Shown here piece after piece: positions 16,335-24,180 of a DNA stretch of 64,000 nucleotides. Numbering within the stretch: the first letter of the stretch is position 1; the number at the start of each line of letters is the position of its first letter. The notes below the pieces were generated by a model, which worked only from the letters and a program-made list of their open reading frames with translations, had not been told where the DNA came from and made no database searches. The position numbers and the translations under genes are program-made. The DNA is from CBDBCU01 sp965203435 (GTDB lineage Bacteria; Chloroflexota; Dehalococcoidia; Lucifugimonadales; UBA3495): assembly GCA_965203435.1 (NCBI GenBank), contig CBDBCU010000002.1:372001-436000 (forward strand), read 5' to 3'.

Positions 16335-17185
16335 TTCCCCTCCTCCGCTTTTACCGCCGCCACCTCTGCCCAGCTGCGGAAAGGAATTTCCGCGCCGGCC
16401 GCCTCCGCCGGCCGCTTGTCCCCCAGCGATTCGTGGGGCCGGAAATAGTTGTAATGGAGTACCAAGCCGTCAATGTATGCTTGCCCGGTTTCCCGGCTAT
16501 CCAACCCCCGCAAGGTTTTGTCCCTATCCCGGAATGTGCCTTGCAACCGTTCCGACATATTGTTGTTGATTTCCGCCTTTATGCCCTGGCTTACCGTGGG
16601 CTTGACCGGATGGGTAGGAAAGGCCCGGGGCAAGGCTTGCCGGTAAGACCGCAGGCCGTCCGTCTTTAGCGTCTCCGGCGGATTGTTTGACCTTTCCCTA
16701 GCCAAGGCCAGGGTAGTTTGCGCCGACCGGGTCGTCCGATGCGGCGTCAGATAGGCCGCCAGCACAAACCGGGTGTCGCTATCCATTATATTGAACAGCC
16801 ACATCTTTTCGCCGCCGACATTGACCACCATCTCATCGGCCACCCAGGTTGGGCCGGTGTTGACTTGCATCGGCCGCAGAATTTCATCTGCCGTTCCGGT
16901 CGATTCCCTGACCCAGCGATAGACGGTCATCGGCGAAGTTTCCCGACCGAAATACTGCTCCATATTGCCGGCTATCCGGCGATAGGAAAGGCCGTCAAAA
17001 TACATATCAACGGCCGCCCCTTTTTCGTGGGGCGTGGCGTGGGGGCGCTTGCCCTCGGGCTTGACCGGCTTGCCCAGGGCGTCAACGAAAATCATCCGCC
17101 GGCCGCCGCCGCCGCCAACGCGGCAGGTGTCGCAGCGTTCCCCTGTCCGCCGCTTGCAATGCGGCGATGTGCATTTGTGTACCAT
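16331..17185 (-). CDS. IS6/IS240-like DDE transposase
   Basis: Catalyses movement of the surrounding element. The N-terminus has a Cys/His cluster (CTSPHCKRRTGERCDTC) that may be a zinc finger. The DDE core follows: WVADEMVVNVGGEKMWLFN (first Asp), LKTDGLRSYRQALP (second Asp), and NNNMSERLQGTFRDRDKTLRGL (Glu), with the YNYFRPHESLG box near the end. A segment with FDGLSYRRIAGNMEQ and SPMTVYRWVRE is an HTH. At 284 residues it appears intact; IS6 enzymes are usually 230-260, the extra length being the N-terminal finger. The stop overlaps the methylase start. Confidence 0.88.
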   Translation of the reverse strand: MVHKCTSPHCKRRTGERCDTCRVGGGGGRRMIFVDALGKPVKPEGKRPHATPHEKGAAVDMYFDGLSYRRIAGNMEQYFGRETSPMTVYRWVRESTGTADEILRPMQVNTGPTWVADEMVVNVGGEKMWLFNIMDSDTRFVLAAYLTPHRTTRSAQTTLALARERSNNPPETLKTDGLRSYRQALPRAFPTHPVKPTVSQGIKAEINNNMSERLQGTFRDRDKTLRGLDSRETGQAYIDGLVLHYNYFRPHESLGDKRPAEAAGAEIPFRSWAEVAAVKAEEGK

Positions 17186-17198
17186 AGCAATCTATGAT

Positions 17199-17229
17199 AC
17201 ACTTTCCCCCAGCAAAATGTTACAGAACC
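17199..17229. repeat. Right terminal inverted repeat of the IS6-like element
   Basis: Perfect inverse of 14937-14967; it ends only 13 bp before the transposase start codon and must contain or abut its promoter. Confidence 0.9.
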
Positions 17230-17257
17230 CCGGCCGCTAATCCACTGCGGCCGGTCA

Positions 17258-17284
17258 TCTTTCAGCAGGTTTCAGGATGAGCGG
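17258..17284. repeat. R2 element (degenerate)
   Basis: CATCTTTCAGCAGGTTTCAGGATGAGCGGA-type sequence, a variant of the R2 core, between the transposon and the protease gene. Confidence 0.6.
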
Positions 17285-17366
17285 AAAACCGGCCCTAAGC
17301 AACGGGAAAGGATGGTTGGGATGGGGGTAAGCGGTACCGGCAAGCGCAAGGGTTAGGGCCGGGCAT

Positions 17367-17738
17367 TTACCCCAGCCGCTCGATAACCAAGTCACCGAAA
17401 GCCTTGGCCGCGAGGGAGATGTGGTTTCCCCAAAGGAGGTTCATTCCCAGCAAAGGCTCCCCCTCCGACTCCATGATGGTAAGCATACGCCGTTCCCCGT
17501 CCCAGAGGGCGGTGACCCGCCAAGTGGGGGCCGTCGTACGGCTACCGTCGGCGAGTTCAATGGGCAACCTGCCCGCTGGGCGGGCATCCAGCCTTTGCAA
17601 GGTTTGGCGCGGCAAACTCAGATTTCCGTCGAACCCGGTATCCAGGATGAACTCGAAGGACTGGAACTGCCCGGCAGTATCCAGCAAGGCGACGGCAATT
17701 AAGGCTTGCCGGTTGGGAAAGACCGTGCCCCTAATCAT
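17367..17738 (-). CDS. Retropepsin-like (clan AA) aspartic protease
   Basis: The 123-residue protein has the single catalytic motif of clan AA proteases, FILDTGFDGNLSLP, followed by the downstream loop GMNLLWGNHIS, the expected second half of a half-pepsin fold that works as a homodimer. Substrate is unknown. Its start overlaps the end of the upstream small gene by 8 bp, so both are translated together. Such small protease genes next to a short unknown gene are common in Chloroflexota and cyanobacteria, sometimes discussed as toxin-antitoxin-like pairs; that is not established here. Confidence 0.7.
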   Translation of the reverse strand: MIRGTVFPNRQALIAVALLDTAGQFQSFEFILDTGFDGNLSLPRQTLQRLDARPAGRLPIELADGSRTTAPTWRVTALWDGERRMLTIMESEGEPLLGMNLLWGNHISLAAKAFGDLVIERLG

Positions 17739-18000
17739 CGTCGCGGGTGTGGCTGCCGCCGAAGTGGAAAACCGCCTTGTAGCCGACTTTCACCGCGTAG
17801 CTCACGGAATCGGGCCGCCGTTCCCACAGCCGATCGGAAGCGGTGTTGAAATCCGCATCGAGTTCGTAGTGGCCGCTCACCACGTCGATAAGGACAAACT
17901 TGCCCTTTTCCGACGGGGCCAACCGGCTCTTTATCCTCTCCCGGTAGATTTTTTCGCCCAGCTCGCTGATGGCATCGAGCTGGCAATCGTTGAACGACAT
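17731..18000 (-). CDS. Small hypothetical protein paired with the aspartic protease
   Basis: The 89-residue protein begins MSFNDCQLDAISELGEKIYR and contains KGKFVLIDVVSGHYELDADF, a beta-rich segment, then a charged C-terminus ending HTRDDD. The start is fixed by an AAGGAGG box 8 bp upstream. No known domain was recognised. A similar short protein (DUF5678-like in appearance, not verified) often precedes small proteases. It probably forms a two-gene operon with the protease through the 8-bp overlap. Confidence 0.6.
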   Translation of the reverse strand: MSFNDCQLDAISELGEKIYRERIKSRLAPSEKGKFVLIDVVSGHYELDADFNTASDRLWERRPDSVSYAVKVGYKAVFHFGGSHTRDDD

Positions 18001-18073
18001 AAGCGCCTCCTTATCCCAACCGGGCTTGGCCGGATTGATTATACCATAAAGGATTGGTTTATTCAGCCCCCTT

Positions 18074-18148
18074 AACCGTCCTTCCCGTGAAAACGGGAAT
18101 CTCGATAGGCCGCAATCTCTGGATTCCCGCTTACTCGGGAAGGACGGT
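18074..18148. repeat. R1 inverted pair, short form
   Basis: Arms CTTCCCGTGAAAACGGGAAT and GGATTCCCGCTTACTCGGGA are separated by only about 25 bp, a shortened version of the usual pair. Confidence 0.7.
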
Positions 18149-18177
18149 AGGTAGGGTGGGAAGGACGGTTGTCCCTC

Positions 18178-18186
18178 TGCTATAAT
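18178..18186 (+). promoter_or_regulatory. Extended -10 promoter of tgt, nearly leaderless
   Basis: TGCTATAAT ends 9 bp before the ATG at 18196 (TGCTATAATTCCGTCATTATG). Transcription would begin within a few bases of the start codon, and no ribosome-binding site is seen. Confidence 0.6.
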
Positions 18187-18195
18187 TCCGTCATT

Positions 18196-19395
18196 ATGAC
18201 TGCTGCCCCCTTTGCTTACCAACTGCGCCATCAGGATGGGGCTGCCCGGGCCGGGCAGTTGACCACGCCGCGCGGCCCCATCCTGACGCCGGCCTTTATG
18301 CCGGTGGCTACCCAGGCCACGGTCAAAACCCTGACCCCGGAGGAAGTGGCCGGGCTGGGGGCGCAGATTATCCTGGGCAATGCCTATCATCTGTACCTGC
18401 GGCCCGGGGTGGATTTGCTGCGGCGATTGGGCGGCTTGCATCGCTTTATGGATTGGCCGCGGCCCATCCTGACCGACAGCGGCGGCTTTCAAGCCTTCAG
18501 CATGGGCGCTTTGCGGCGGGTGGACGACGACCACATCCGCTTTCGTTCCCACATTGACGGCAGCGAGCATATCTTTACCCCGGAACTGGCGATTGCCAAT
18601 CAGCAGGGCTTGGGAGCGGACATCATTATGTGCCTGGATCAGTGCATTGCCTTTGGCGCGCCGCGGGCCGAAGTGCAGCGGGCCATGGCGCGCACCCACC
18701 GCTGGGCGCAGCTTTGCTACGATGCCCACTATGTCCGCCCGGCTCCGGAGTATGCCGATACCGCCGCCGGGCAAGCCCTGTTCGGCATTGTGCAGGGGGG
18801 GACTTTTCCCGACCTGCGGCGGCAGTCGGCGGAGTTTATCGCCGCCCTTAACTTTCCCGGCTGCGCCATCGGCGGCTTGGCGGTAGGGGAAAGCAAGGCG
18901 CAGATGTACGAAATTACCGCCCAGGTAACGGAATTGCTGCCGGCCGACAAACCCCGCTACCTGATGGGGGTGGGTTCGCCGGAGGATTTGGTGGAGGGCG
19001 TGGCGGCGGGAGTGGATCTGTTTGACTGCGTGCTGCCGACCCGGGTGGCCCGCAACGGGGCATTGTTCACCGCCGCCGGCCGGGTCAATATCGCCAATCG
19101 CCGCTTTGCCGAATGGGATGAACCCCTGGATCCGGATTGCGATTGCTATGCCTGCCGCCGCTTTACGGCGGCCTATCTGCGCCATCTGTTCCGGGCCAAA
19201 GAGGCGTTGGGAATGCGGTTAGCCAGCCTGCACAACCTGCGGTTCATCCTGCGGCTGATGGACAACCTCCGCACTGCCATTGCCGCAAACCGCTTTGCCC
19301 AATTCCGCCGCTACTTTCACGCCGCCTATCACCCCACCGACGCCGTCACCCGCCAGCAGCAAAAAGAGCGCTGGCTGGCGGCCCGGGGCGGGTAG
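18196..19395 (+). CDS. tgt: tRNA-guanine transglycosylase (queuine tRNA-ribosyltransferase)
   Basis: Exchanges guanine-34 for the queuosine precursor in GUN-anticodon tRNAs. The 399-residue protein shows ILTDSGGFQAFSMG (catalytic/base-binding Asp), GIVQGGTF, GGLAVGE and FDCVLPTRVARNGALFT (nucleophilic Asp). The zinc site is CDCYACRRF followed by a distal His (HNLRF). Start chosen at MTAAPFAYQ rather than nine codons upstream because the upstream codons lie in the promoter -10 box. queA is in the same window at 51694, so queuosine synthesis is likely complete in this genome. Confidence 0.96.
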   Translation: MTAAPFAYQLRHQDGAARAGQLTTPRGPILTPAFMPVATQATVKTLTPEEVAGLGAQIILGNAYHLYLRPGVDLLRRLGGLHRFMDWPRPILTDSGGFQAFSMGALRRVDDDHIRFRSHIDGSEHIFTPELAIANQQGLGADIIMCLDQCIAFGAPRAEVQRAMARTHRWAQLCYDAHYVRPAPEYADTAAGQALFGIVQGGTFPDLRRQSAEFIAALNFPGCAIGGLAVGESKAQMYEITAQVTELLPADKPRYLMGVGSPEDLVEGVAAGVDLFDCVLPTRVARNGALFTAAGRVNIANRRFAEWDEPLDPDCDCYACRRFTAAYLRHLFRAKEALGMRLASLHNLRFILRLMDNLRTAIAANRFAQFRRYFHAAYHPTDAVTRQQQKERWLAARGG

Positions 19396-19418
19396 GGGGC
19401 GGCCATTCCTATCCGCTC

Positions 19419-19444
19419 ATCCTGAACTCCGTTGAAGGATGGAA
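19419..19444. repeat. R2 element
   Basis: CATCCTGAACTCCGTTGAAGG, an R2 variant with a two-base insertion, between the convergent tgt and toxin genes. Confidence 0.65.
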
Positions 19445-19455
19445 ACGGCGGCCGC

Positions 19456-19785
19456 TCAGGGCAGTTCCAACAACCCCCGCCTTTCATCCTGATGCAGGGA
19501 CAGGATGTCAGCGTAGCGTTCCCGCAACAGGGACTCGACTGCTTCTACCGGGCAGTTGCCCAAGCGGATCAGGACCACATTGGGCGGATGGCCCAGGCGG
19601 TGGCTCAACTCCAGATAGTCTTTGTCCTTAGTTACGATGATGTAGTCCCGGATTTTGGCGTATTCCCAAATCGGGTTATCCGCGCCCACGTCAAGGTTGA
19701 CCTCCATAACATGGATAGATTCCGGGTAGAGGTCGGCCAACATTCGCGGCAGCCGGTAGGACAGGTTCTGGTTAAACAGCAGCAT
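19456..19785 (-). CDS. DUF5615 PIN-like toxin
   Basis: A putative ribonuclease with a Mut7-C/PIN-like fold. It begins MLLFNQNLSYRLPRMLADLYP, then VNLDVGADNPIWEYAKIRDYIIVTKDKDYLELS, and ends with VVLIRLGNCPVEAVESLL: the expected order of the DUF5615 family, with the conserved Asn/Asp and the TKDKDY acidic pair. The 109-residue start used here matches the family; an in-frame start 15 codons upstream exists. Its ATG lies inside the last codons of the upstream gene (14-bp overlap), whose C-terminus is a DUF433 domain. DUF433 and DUF5615 are a known antitoxin-toxin pairing. Confidence 0.85.
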   Translation of the reverse strand: MLLFNQNLSYRLPRMLADLYPESIHVMEVNLDVGADNPIWEYAKIRDYIIVTKDKDYLELSHRLGHPPNVVLIRLGNCPVEAVESLLRERYADILSLHQDERRGLLELP

Positions 19786-22700
19786 AGCGGAGATGACTGT
19801 AGTCATCATCCATCTGTTCCGCCGCCGCAAAGGACAGGCAGACGTACAGGTCTTGCTCGACCAGATTGGGAAAGTGATAGAGCATTGACGCCCAGGTTTC
19901 GCCCCCGGCCAGGTATTCCATCACATCCTGCGCCGTCATTCGGATGCCGCGGATGCAGGGTTTGCCGAACCGCTTGCCCTCCTCAATGGTGATGATTCCC
20001 CGGAAATCCACGCCCTGCCCCAGCAGAGCCGCCACCGCCGCCTCGACCTCCTTGCCCTCCGCCGAGGAGCGCAGCCAGGCCCGCAGTTCCCGGCGGATGA
20101 TAGTTACCGAAACTTGACGACCCCGCTGTTCCCGCACTTCCGCCAGTTTCTGCGCCGCCCCGGCCGCCGCCCGTTCCCCGGCCTTGGCGATGACCATGTG
20201 CAGCTTCTGCTTCGGGTCAAACTCCGGAATGGGCAGCTTCCACAACTGCTTGTGCAAGTCCCGGGCCCCGAATTGGCCCTTGTTCATCAACGGCTGCACA
20301 GTTTCGTACAAGACATTGCTGTTGATGATGCCCAGCAGGTAGCTGGCTTCGTCGGCGTCCTTGCAGGTAATCCAATACAGCCTTTCGTCCACCAGAGTGG
20401 AGTCATCCGGCAGCAAAGCCGCCGTAGGTTCGCCGCCGGCAGTATAGACCACGCGCAGAGGGCGGTCGTCGTGGGAACGCTGCCAGTTCAGTTGAGACGA
20501 CAGCTTACGCAAATAATCCAGCCGCCCCAACAGGTTCATTTGATTGACCGGGGCTTTGTTTTCTTCCCACCAGCGGCTGATGGTCTGCCAGCGCCGCCGC
20601 ATTGCCCGGGACAGACCGCCCAATCGGATGCCGCCCGGGCCGTTCGCGTCGACCGGAATGGCGTATTCCCCCTGACGCAAGGGCAGCAGGGCTTTCAGCG
20701 GCGTCAAGGCCACATAGGGGGCTATCGTCTCGCCCAGGTGAACCTCAAAGAGATGGGCTTCCTCGATGGTCTGCTCGGTAATGGCGGTCAAGTCCAGAGT
20801 CCGCCAAGGCGTTTTGTCCAGAGTCCCGCGGCGGGGATTGACGGTTACCGTCTGGCCGGCCGGGACAATCGACGGGTTTTCCGTTTCCTGCACAAAGAAA
20901 AAACGGCGCGGCCGGATAGCCGCCCCTTGACCGCAATAACCGTCGTAGGGCGAAAGAACGCCGATGGAAGTATCGGTAATGCCGCGGAGCTCCCGGTGAT
21001 CCGGCACTGAACCGGCCGGCCCCTGCCAGACCTCTACCGGGCCGGCCAAGGGCGCGGCGATGCCGCTGTTGCCGGTACAGCGGGCAAAGACCACGCAGGC
21101 CGCCACCGGGAAAAAGGTGTTGGGATTCAGCCGCTCCAAATCCCACGCCCGCCGGTGGTTGAACTCTACCGACAGGGTAAATTCGGAAACCCGCTCCCGG
21201 CCCCGGCCGGTGGCCGGCGATTGCCATAACCCGGTGCGCCAGCGGGAGTATTGGCCGCTCTGCAAAGCGCTGTGCGGCATTACGAACCCGATAACCCCCC
21301 GCTGACCCAGGTACAGGTCAACGCAGCGGGTAAAGTATAAACCGGCCACATCCTGATTGCTGGCGTAGCGACCGCCGGCCCAGATGCCGTAGCGGTCAAC
21401 GCTCAAGCTCCGCAGCTCCACCCGCAACACATCGGCGGTCTGATTGTAGTTGATCCAGGGCGGGTTGCCGATAACCACATCCACCTTGCGCCGGGCCAGG
21501 GCTACCGGGCGCACCATATTGCGGGTGTAATAAGCCCAGATGTGATTGCGGCCCTGATGATGCAGTTTCTGCATCGCGGCAATGGTAGCCCGGAGGACTT
21601 TCCGCTCCCCGGCGTCGGCAATATGGTTGTCATCCAGGGCGAGGAAGGGGTCATCCCCTTGCTCAATGTAGTCAGCGATGTCCAGCATCAGGGCGTCGAA
21701 CTGCTCCGGATGTTCCACCAGACTGACCGGAAAAACCAGTTCAGTATTTTCCTCATCTTGGGCTTGAATGGTAACTTCCTGCTCGGCGAACAAGTCGCCG
21801 GCGCGGAAGCGCAGTTGCAGGGCATCGCCCAGATAGACCGGGATGGACAAGGCGGTGCTGAAACCGGCGGCCCGGGCGGCGGCGATGGCGGGCCGAGCCG
21901 CCAAGGCCCAAGCCGACCGCGCCAAATGCACGGCTACCGGATGCACATCAATGCCGGTGACCGCCTCCCGCAGGCGGTCGAGGATTTCCTGGGGGGCCAA
22001 GCGGGGGGACTGGCCCTCGGGCAAGGCGGCGTTGATGAAATGGGTTACTCCGGCGGCGACGAAAGTCCCGGAGCCGCAAGCCGGATCCAGAACCCGCTGC
22101 TGAAGCGGATCCGTTACCAGTTCCTGCACCATAACTTGGGCCAGCCAGGCCGGGGTGTAGTATTCGCCCAACTGCCGCCGTTCCTCCGGCGGGATGACGG
22201 TTTGGTAGAAAATAGCGCCAATGTCCGCCGGGGCGGCCAGCCAGTCGAACTTGACCACCCGCCGGGCCAAGGTTTGCAGAATTGAGCGGCCGCCCATCTC
22301 CGCCGGCCAGGTAAAAAAGTGGGACTCGACCACCCCCTGCAAGGTGGTAGTGGTACGGAACCGGCGGCCGTACAGCAAATCCTCCGGTTCGTTGTCCGCC
22401 AGTTGCCGCAGGTCAATGCCAAAGGACGCCTGCACCACCATACCGATAACCGCGCTGAGGTAGGTGTGGCGGAGGAACAGGTCATCCATCTGTTCCGGGC
22501 TGTGGGCGATTTCCCCCAGGGCGGTACGCAGCAGGTCTTGCCACAACCGCCGCTTGACCCGGATGGTTTCCCGGTCGGCGTTCTCCCGGTACAGGGTTTT
22601 CAGGGCGGCGATGTCCCGCTGATAGTTGGGATTGTTCAGACCGAAGTGGGCGGCCACGCCCTCTTGGTCGGGCGGCAAATTTTCCAGGGGGACAATGGCA

Positions 22701-23227
22701 TAATCCCGCAGCCACTCGAACAGGAGATACCACTTGTCGGCGTCTTTCAGGGTAAAGGAGTAAGGCCGGGTCAACCGAACCGGGCCGGCTCCGGGCCAGC
22801 GCAACAGCCAATGCCGGCCGTCGGTGAGAATGCCCATCCGCACCCGGCCGCGCTTTTCCGATTGGGTCAGGTAGTCGTCCAGTTGGGCTACATACTCCGG
22901 GTTAGGCTCTCCGGCGTCGGCGGCGGCCGTGGCCCCGCCAATGCGCCGCTTGAACTCGATAAAGGTATCGAGGGCGGTCAGATCCACAGCTTGGCGGGAA
23001 GCGTCGGCCGGCGGGTTTTCCGCGACCATATCCGCGTCTTTGACCAAGCCGGTCGTGGTCAGGAAGTTGCGGACGGCGCTGGTGATGTTGGCCTCGGTCT
23101 CAAAGTTGGTCTGCCGGCGCAGAATTTCCGCCGCCGCGGCGCGATACTGGGGGTCAGCGTAGTCAATATGTCCCGGCGAAATCATCAGCGCAACCTCGCG
23201 GCGGCCGCCGTGGGGATAAGGGGGCAT
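19772..23227 (-). CDS. Type IIG-like restriction-modification protein fused to a DUF433 antitoxin domain
   Basis: A 1151-residue protein. Residues 80-95 carry a D...EFK motif (VDLTALDTFIEFKRR) fitting a PD-(D/E)XK nuclease. Residues 200-600 are an N6-adenine methylase with YYTP (356-359), DPACGSG (381-387) and NPPW (588-591). Residues 640-1050 are a probable target-recognition region. Residues 1079-1151 are a DUF433 domain: ITIEEGKRFGKPCIRGIRMT, then QDVMEYLAGGETWASMLYHFPNL. Single-chain IIG enzymes cut and modify DNA; fusion of an antitoxin domain is not a known arrangement for them. The start may be 14 codons later (MISPGHIDYADP). The toxin gene overlaps its end. Confidence 0.88.
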   Translation of the reverse strand: MPPYPHGGRREVALMISPGHIDYADPQYRAAAAEILRRQTNFETEANITSAVRNFLTTTGLVKDADMVAENPPADASRQAVDLTALDTFIEFKRRIGGATAAADAGEPNPEYVAQLDDYLTQSEKRGRVRMGILTDGRHWLLRWPGAGPVRLTRPYSFTLKDADKWYLLFEWLRDYAIVPLENLPPDQEGVAAHFGLNNPNYQRDIAALKTLYRENADRETIRVKRRLWQDLLRTALGEIAHSPEQMDDLFLRHTYLSAVIGMVVQASFGIDLRQLADNEPEDLLYGRRFRTTTTLQGVVESHFFTWPAEMGGRSILQTLARRVVKFDWLAAPADIGAIFYQTVIPPEERRQLGEYYTPAWLAQVMVQELVTDPLQQRVLDPACGSGTFVAAGVTHFINAALPEGQSPRLAPQEILDRLREAVTGIDVHPVAVHLARSAWALAARPAIAAARAAGFSTALSIPVYLGDALQLRFRAGDLFAEQEVTIQAQDEENTELVFPVSLVEHPEQFDALMLDIADYIEQGDDPFLALDDNHIADAGERKVLRATIAAMQKLHHQGRNHIWAYYTRNMVRPVALARRKVDVVIGNPPWINYNQTADVLRVELRSLSVDRYGIWAGGRYASNQDVAGLYFTRCVDLYLGQRGVIGFVMPHSALQSGQYSRWRTGLWQSPATGRGRERVSEFTLSVEFNHRRAWDLERLNPNTFFPVAACVVFARCTGNSGIAAPLAGPVEVWQGPAGSVPDHRELRGITDTSIGVLSPYDGYCGQGAAIRPRRFFFVQETENPSIVPAGQTVTVNPRRGTLDKTPWRTLDLTAITEQTIEEAHLFEVHLGETIAPYVALTPLKALLPLRQGEYAIPVDANGPGGIRLGGLSRAMRRRWQTISRWWEENKAPVNQMNLLGRLDYLRKLSSQLNWQRSHDDRPLRVVYTAGGEPTAALLPDDSTLVDERLYWITCKDADEASYLLGIINSNVLYETVQPLMNKGQFGARDLHKQLWKLPIPEFDPKQKLHMVIAKAGERAAAGAAQKLAEVREQRGRQVSVTIIRRELRAWLRSSAEGKEVEAAVAALLGQGVDFRGIITIEEGKRFGKPCIRGIRMTAQDVMEYLAGGETWASMLYHFPNLVEQDLYVCLSFAAAEQMDDDYSHLRYAAV

Positions 23228-23250
23228 TGGCAGAGACGCTACACCCCGCT

Positions 23251-23351
23251 ACCGTCCTTCCCGCGTAAGCGGGAACCCCGACGGTACTACCTTATGATGC
23301 CGCATACTTGGCAAGCCACCTCTGGATTCCCGCTTACGCGGGAATGACGGT
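23251..23351. repeat. R1 inverted pair
   Basis: Standard form with CGACGGTACTACCTTATGATGCCGC in the centre. Confidence 0.85.
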
Positions 23352-23421
23352 GAGGGGCGGCGGGAATGACGGTAGTCGGCGGCGGGAAGGACGGTTGCGA
23401 TGGGCAATCGTCCTGGCCGCC

Positions 23422-23697
23422 CTACCCCCCGGCTACGGCCGGGACGATGCTGATTTCGTCTCCGGCGGCGGCGGCGGTGTCCAAGCCTTGCAGGAAACGC
23501 ACATCCTCGCCGTTCAGGTAGATGTTGACGAAGTAGCGGAGTTCCCCGTTTTCGTCGATGAGCCGTTCCTTGATGCCGGGATAGTCGGCTTCCAGGGTTT
23601 CAATCATGGCGGACAAGGCGGCTTCTTGCAGTTCTACCTTGTCTTGGCCGTTGGTCATACGGCGCAGGGGCGTGGGAATGCGTACCACGACGGACAT
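23422..23697 (-). CDS. MoaD/ThiS/CysO-like sulfur-carrier protein
   Basis: A ubiquitin-fold protein of 91 residues: MSVVVRIPTPLRRMTNGQDKVELQ, a helix AALSAMIETLEADYPGIKERL, then the NIYLNGEDVRFLQGLDT strand and the closing GDEISIVPAVAGG. The terminal Gly-Gly is the thiocarboxylation site of MoaD and CysO. The ERLIDENGELRYFVNIYLN middle part is closer to CysO, the carrier for cysteine synthesis, than to molybdopterin MoaD. It is the last gene of the operon beginning with a threonine-synthase-like enzyme. No ThiF-type activator or Mec-type peptidase is in the window. Confidence 0.85.
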   Translation of the reverse strand: MSVVVRIPTPLRRMTNGQDKVELQEAALSAMIETLEADYPGIKERLIDENGELRYFVNIYLNGEDVRFLQGLDTAAAAGDEISIVPAVAGG

Positions 23698-23736
23698 GGG
23701 GGAAAATCCTCCTTTTTTTGTGCAGGGTCGGCCGCT

Positions 23737-24141
23737 TTATTCTTGGGTCAGCGGCTCCAGGATGTCCAGCATAAGGGCTACCTGGTCGATCCGATGGCCG
23801 ACCAGGTCCGGATCCAGAAAGACCCGGCGGGTGTAAAAGAACTCGTGCAGCAGGTTGGCGGCCGGCCACAGGTCGGAAAGGCGGGGATCCGCGGCCAGTT
23901 CCTCGCAACGGCGCATAACCTGATAAAACTGCCCGTGCCTTTCGTATTCCCAGCCCCGGGCCGTGGCCACGGCTTTAGCCATCCAAGCGGCGGCGGCCCA
24001 GCCCTTTTCCGAAGCTTGATGCAGATCCTCGGCCGCCAGATACTCCCGGCTGCGGGCCAGGAAAATCCGGGACTGCCGCCGATAGTCGCGGACCGCTTCC
24101 CCATCAGGGCGGAGGAAATCCGGAGGCGCCAATTGCGTCAT
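23737..24141 (-). CDS. PaREP1/HEPN-like helical protein
   Basis: The 134-residue protein has the PaREP1-type pattern SREYLAAEDLHQASEKGWAAAAWMAKAVATARGW, then RRCEELAADPRLSDLWPAANLLHEFFYTRRV and a final helix VALMLDILEPL. The family is best known from archaea and is related to HEPN proteins. The 179-residue protein at 6676 shares the plan. It lies 39 bp from both operon neighbours, the NIL-domain gene and the MoaD-like gene, so it is likely co-expressed. Function unknown; a role linked to sulfur transfer is only suggested by context. Confidence 0.65.
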   Translation of the reverse strand: MTQLAPPDFLRPDGEAVRDYRRQSRIFLARSREYLAAEDLHQASEKGWAAAAWMAKAVATARGWEYERHGQFYQVMRRCEELAADPRLSDLWPAANLLHEFFYTRRVFLDPDLVGHRIDQVALMLDILEPLTQE

Positions 24142-24180
24142 TGTTTCCGCTCCTTATTGACCGCCGGCCGCGGCAAGCCG

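Larger units (their letters stand above)
15401..16504. repeat. Exact 552-bp tandem duplication inside the transposon
   Basis: 15401-15952 and 15953-16504 appear identical base for base, in direct orientation with no spacer. Each copy spans the last part of the transposase gene and the 5' part of the methylase gene. The junction reads GGCTATCCAA|TCAAGCGGTT. The outer segments show the original order: transposase reading into methylase. Confidence 0.9.
14937..17229. mobile_element. IS6-like transposon carrying a DNA adenine methylase
   Basis: The element is bounded by perfect 31-bp inverted repeats (14937-14967 and 17199-17229, outer end GGTTCTGTAACATTTTGCTG). It is flanked by a direct 8-bp target duplication, CCGGCCGC, at 14929-14936 and 17230-17237. 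Inside, on the minus strand, are a DDE transposase and a Dam-type methylase whose start overlaps the transposase stop (ATGA). Without an internal 552-bp duplication it would be 1741 bp. An 8-bp duplication and the transposase pattern fit IS6; 31-bp ends and a passenger methylase are not typical of that family. The intact ends and target duplication suggest recent insertion. Confidence 0.92.

Noticed and set aside
17731..19185. A 484-residue minus-strand protein spanning tgt and the small gene at 17731
   Set aside because: Its first 395 residues are antisense to tgt and R1 repeats; only the last 89 residues, with their own AAGGAGG site, form a real gene.
22319..23347. A 342-codon plus-strand frame
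   Set aside because: Antisense shadow of the restriction-modification gene, extended into an R1 pair.
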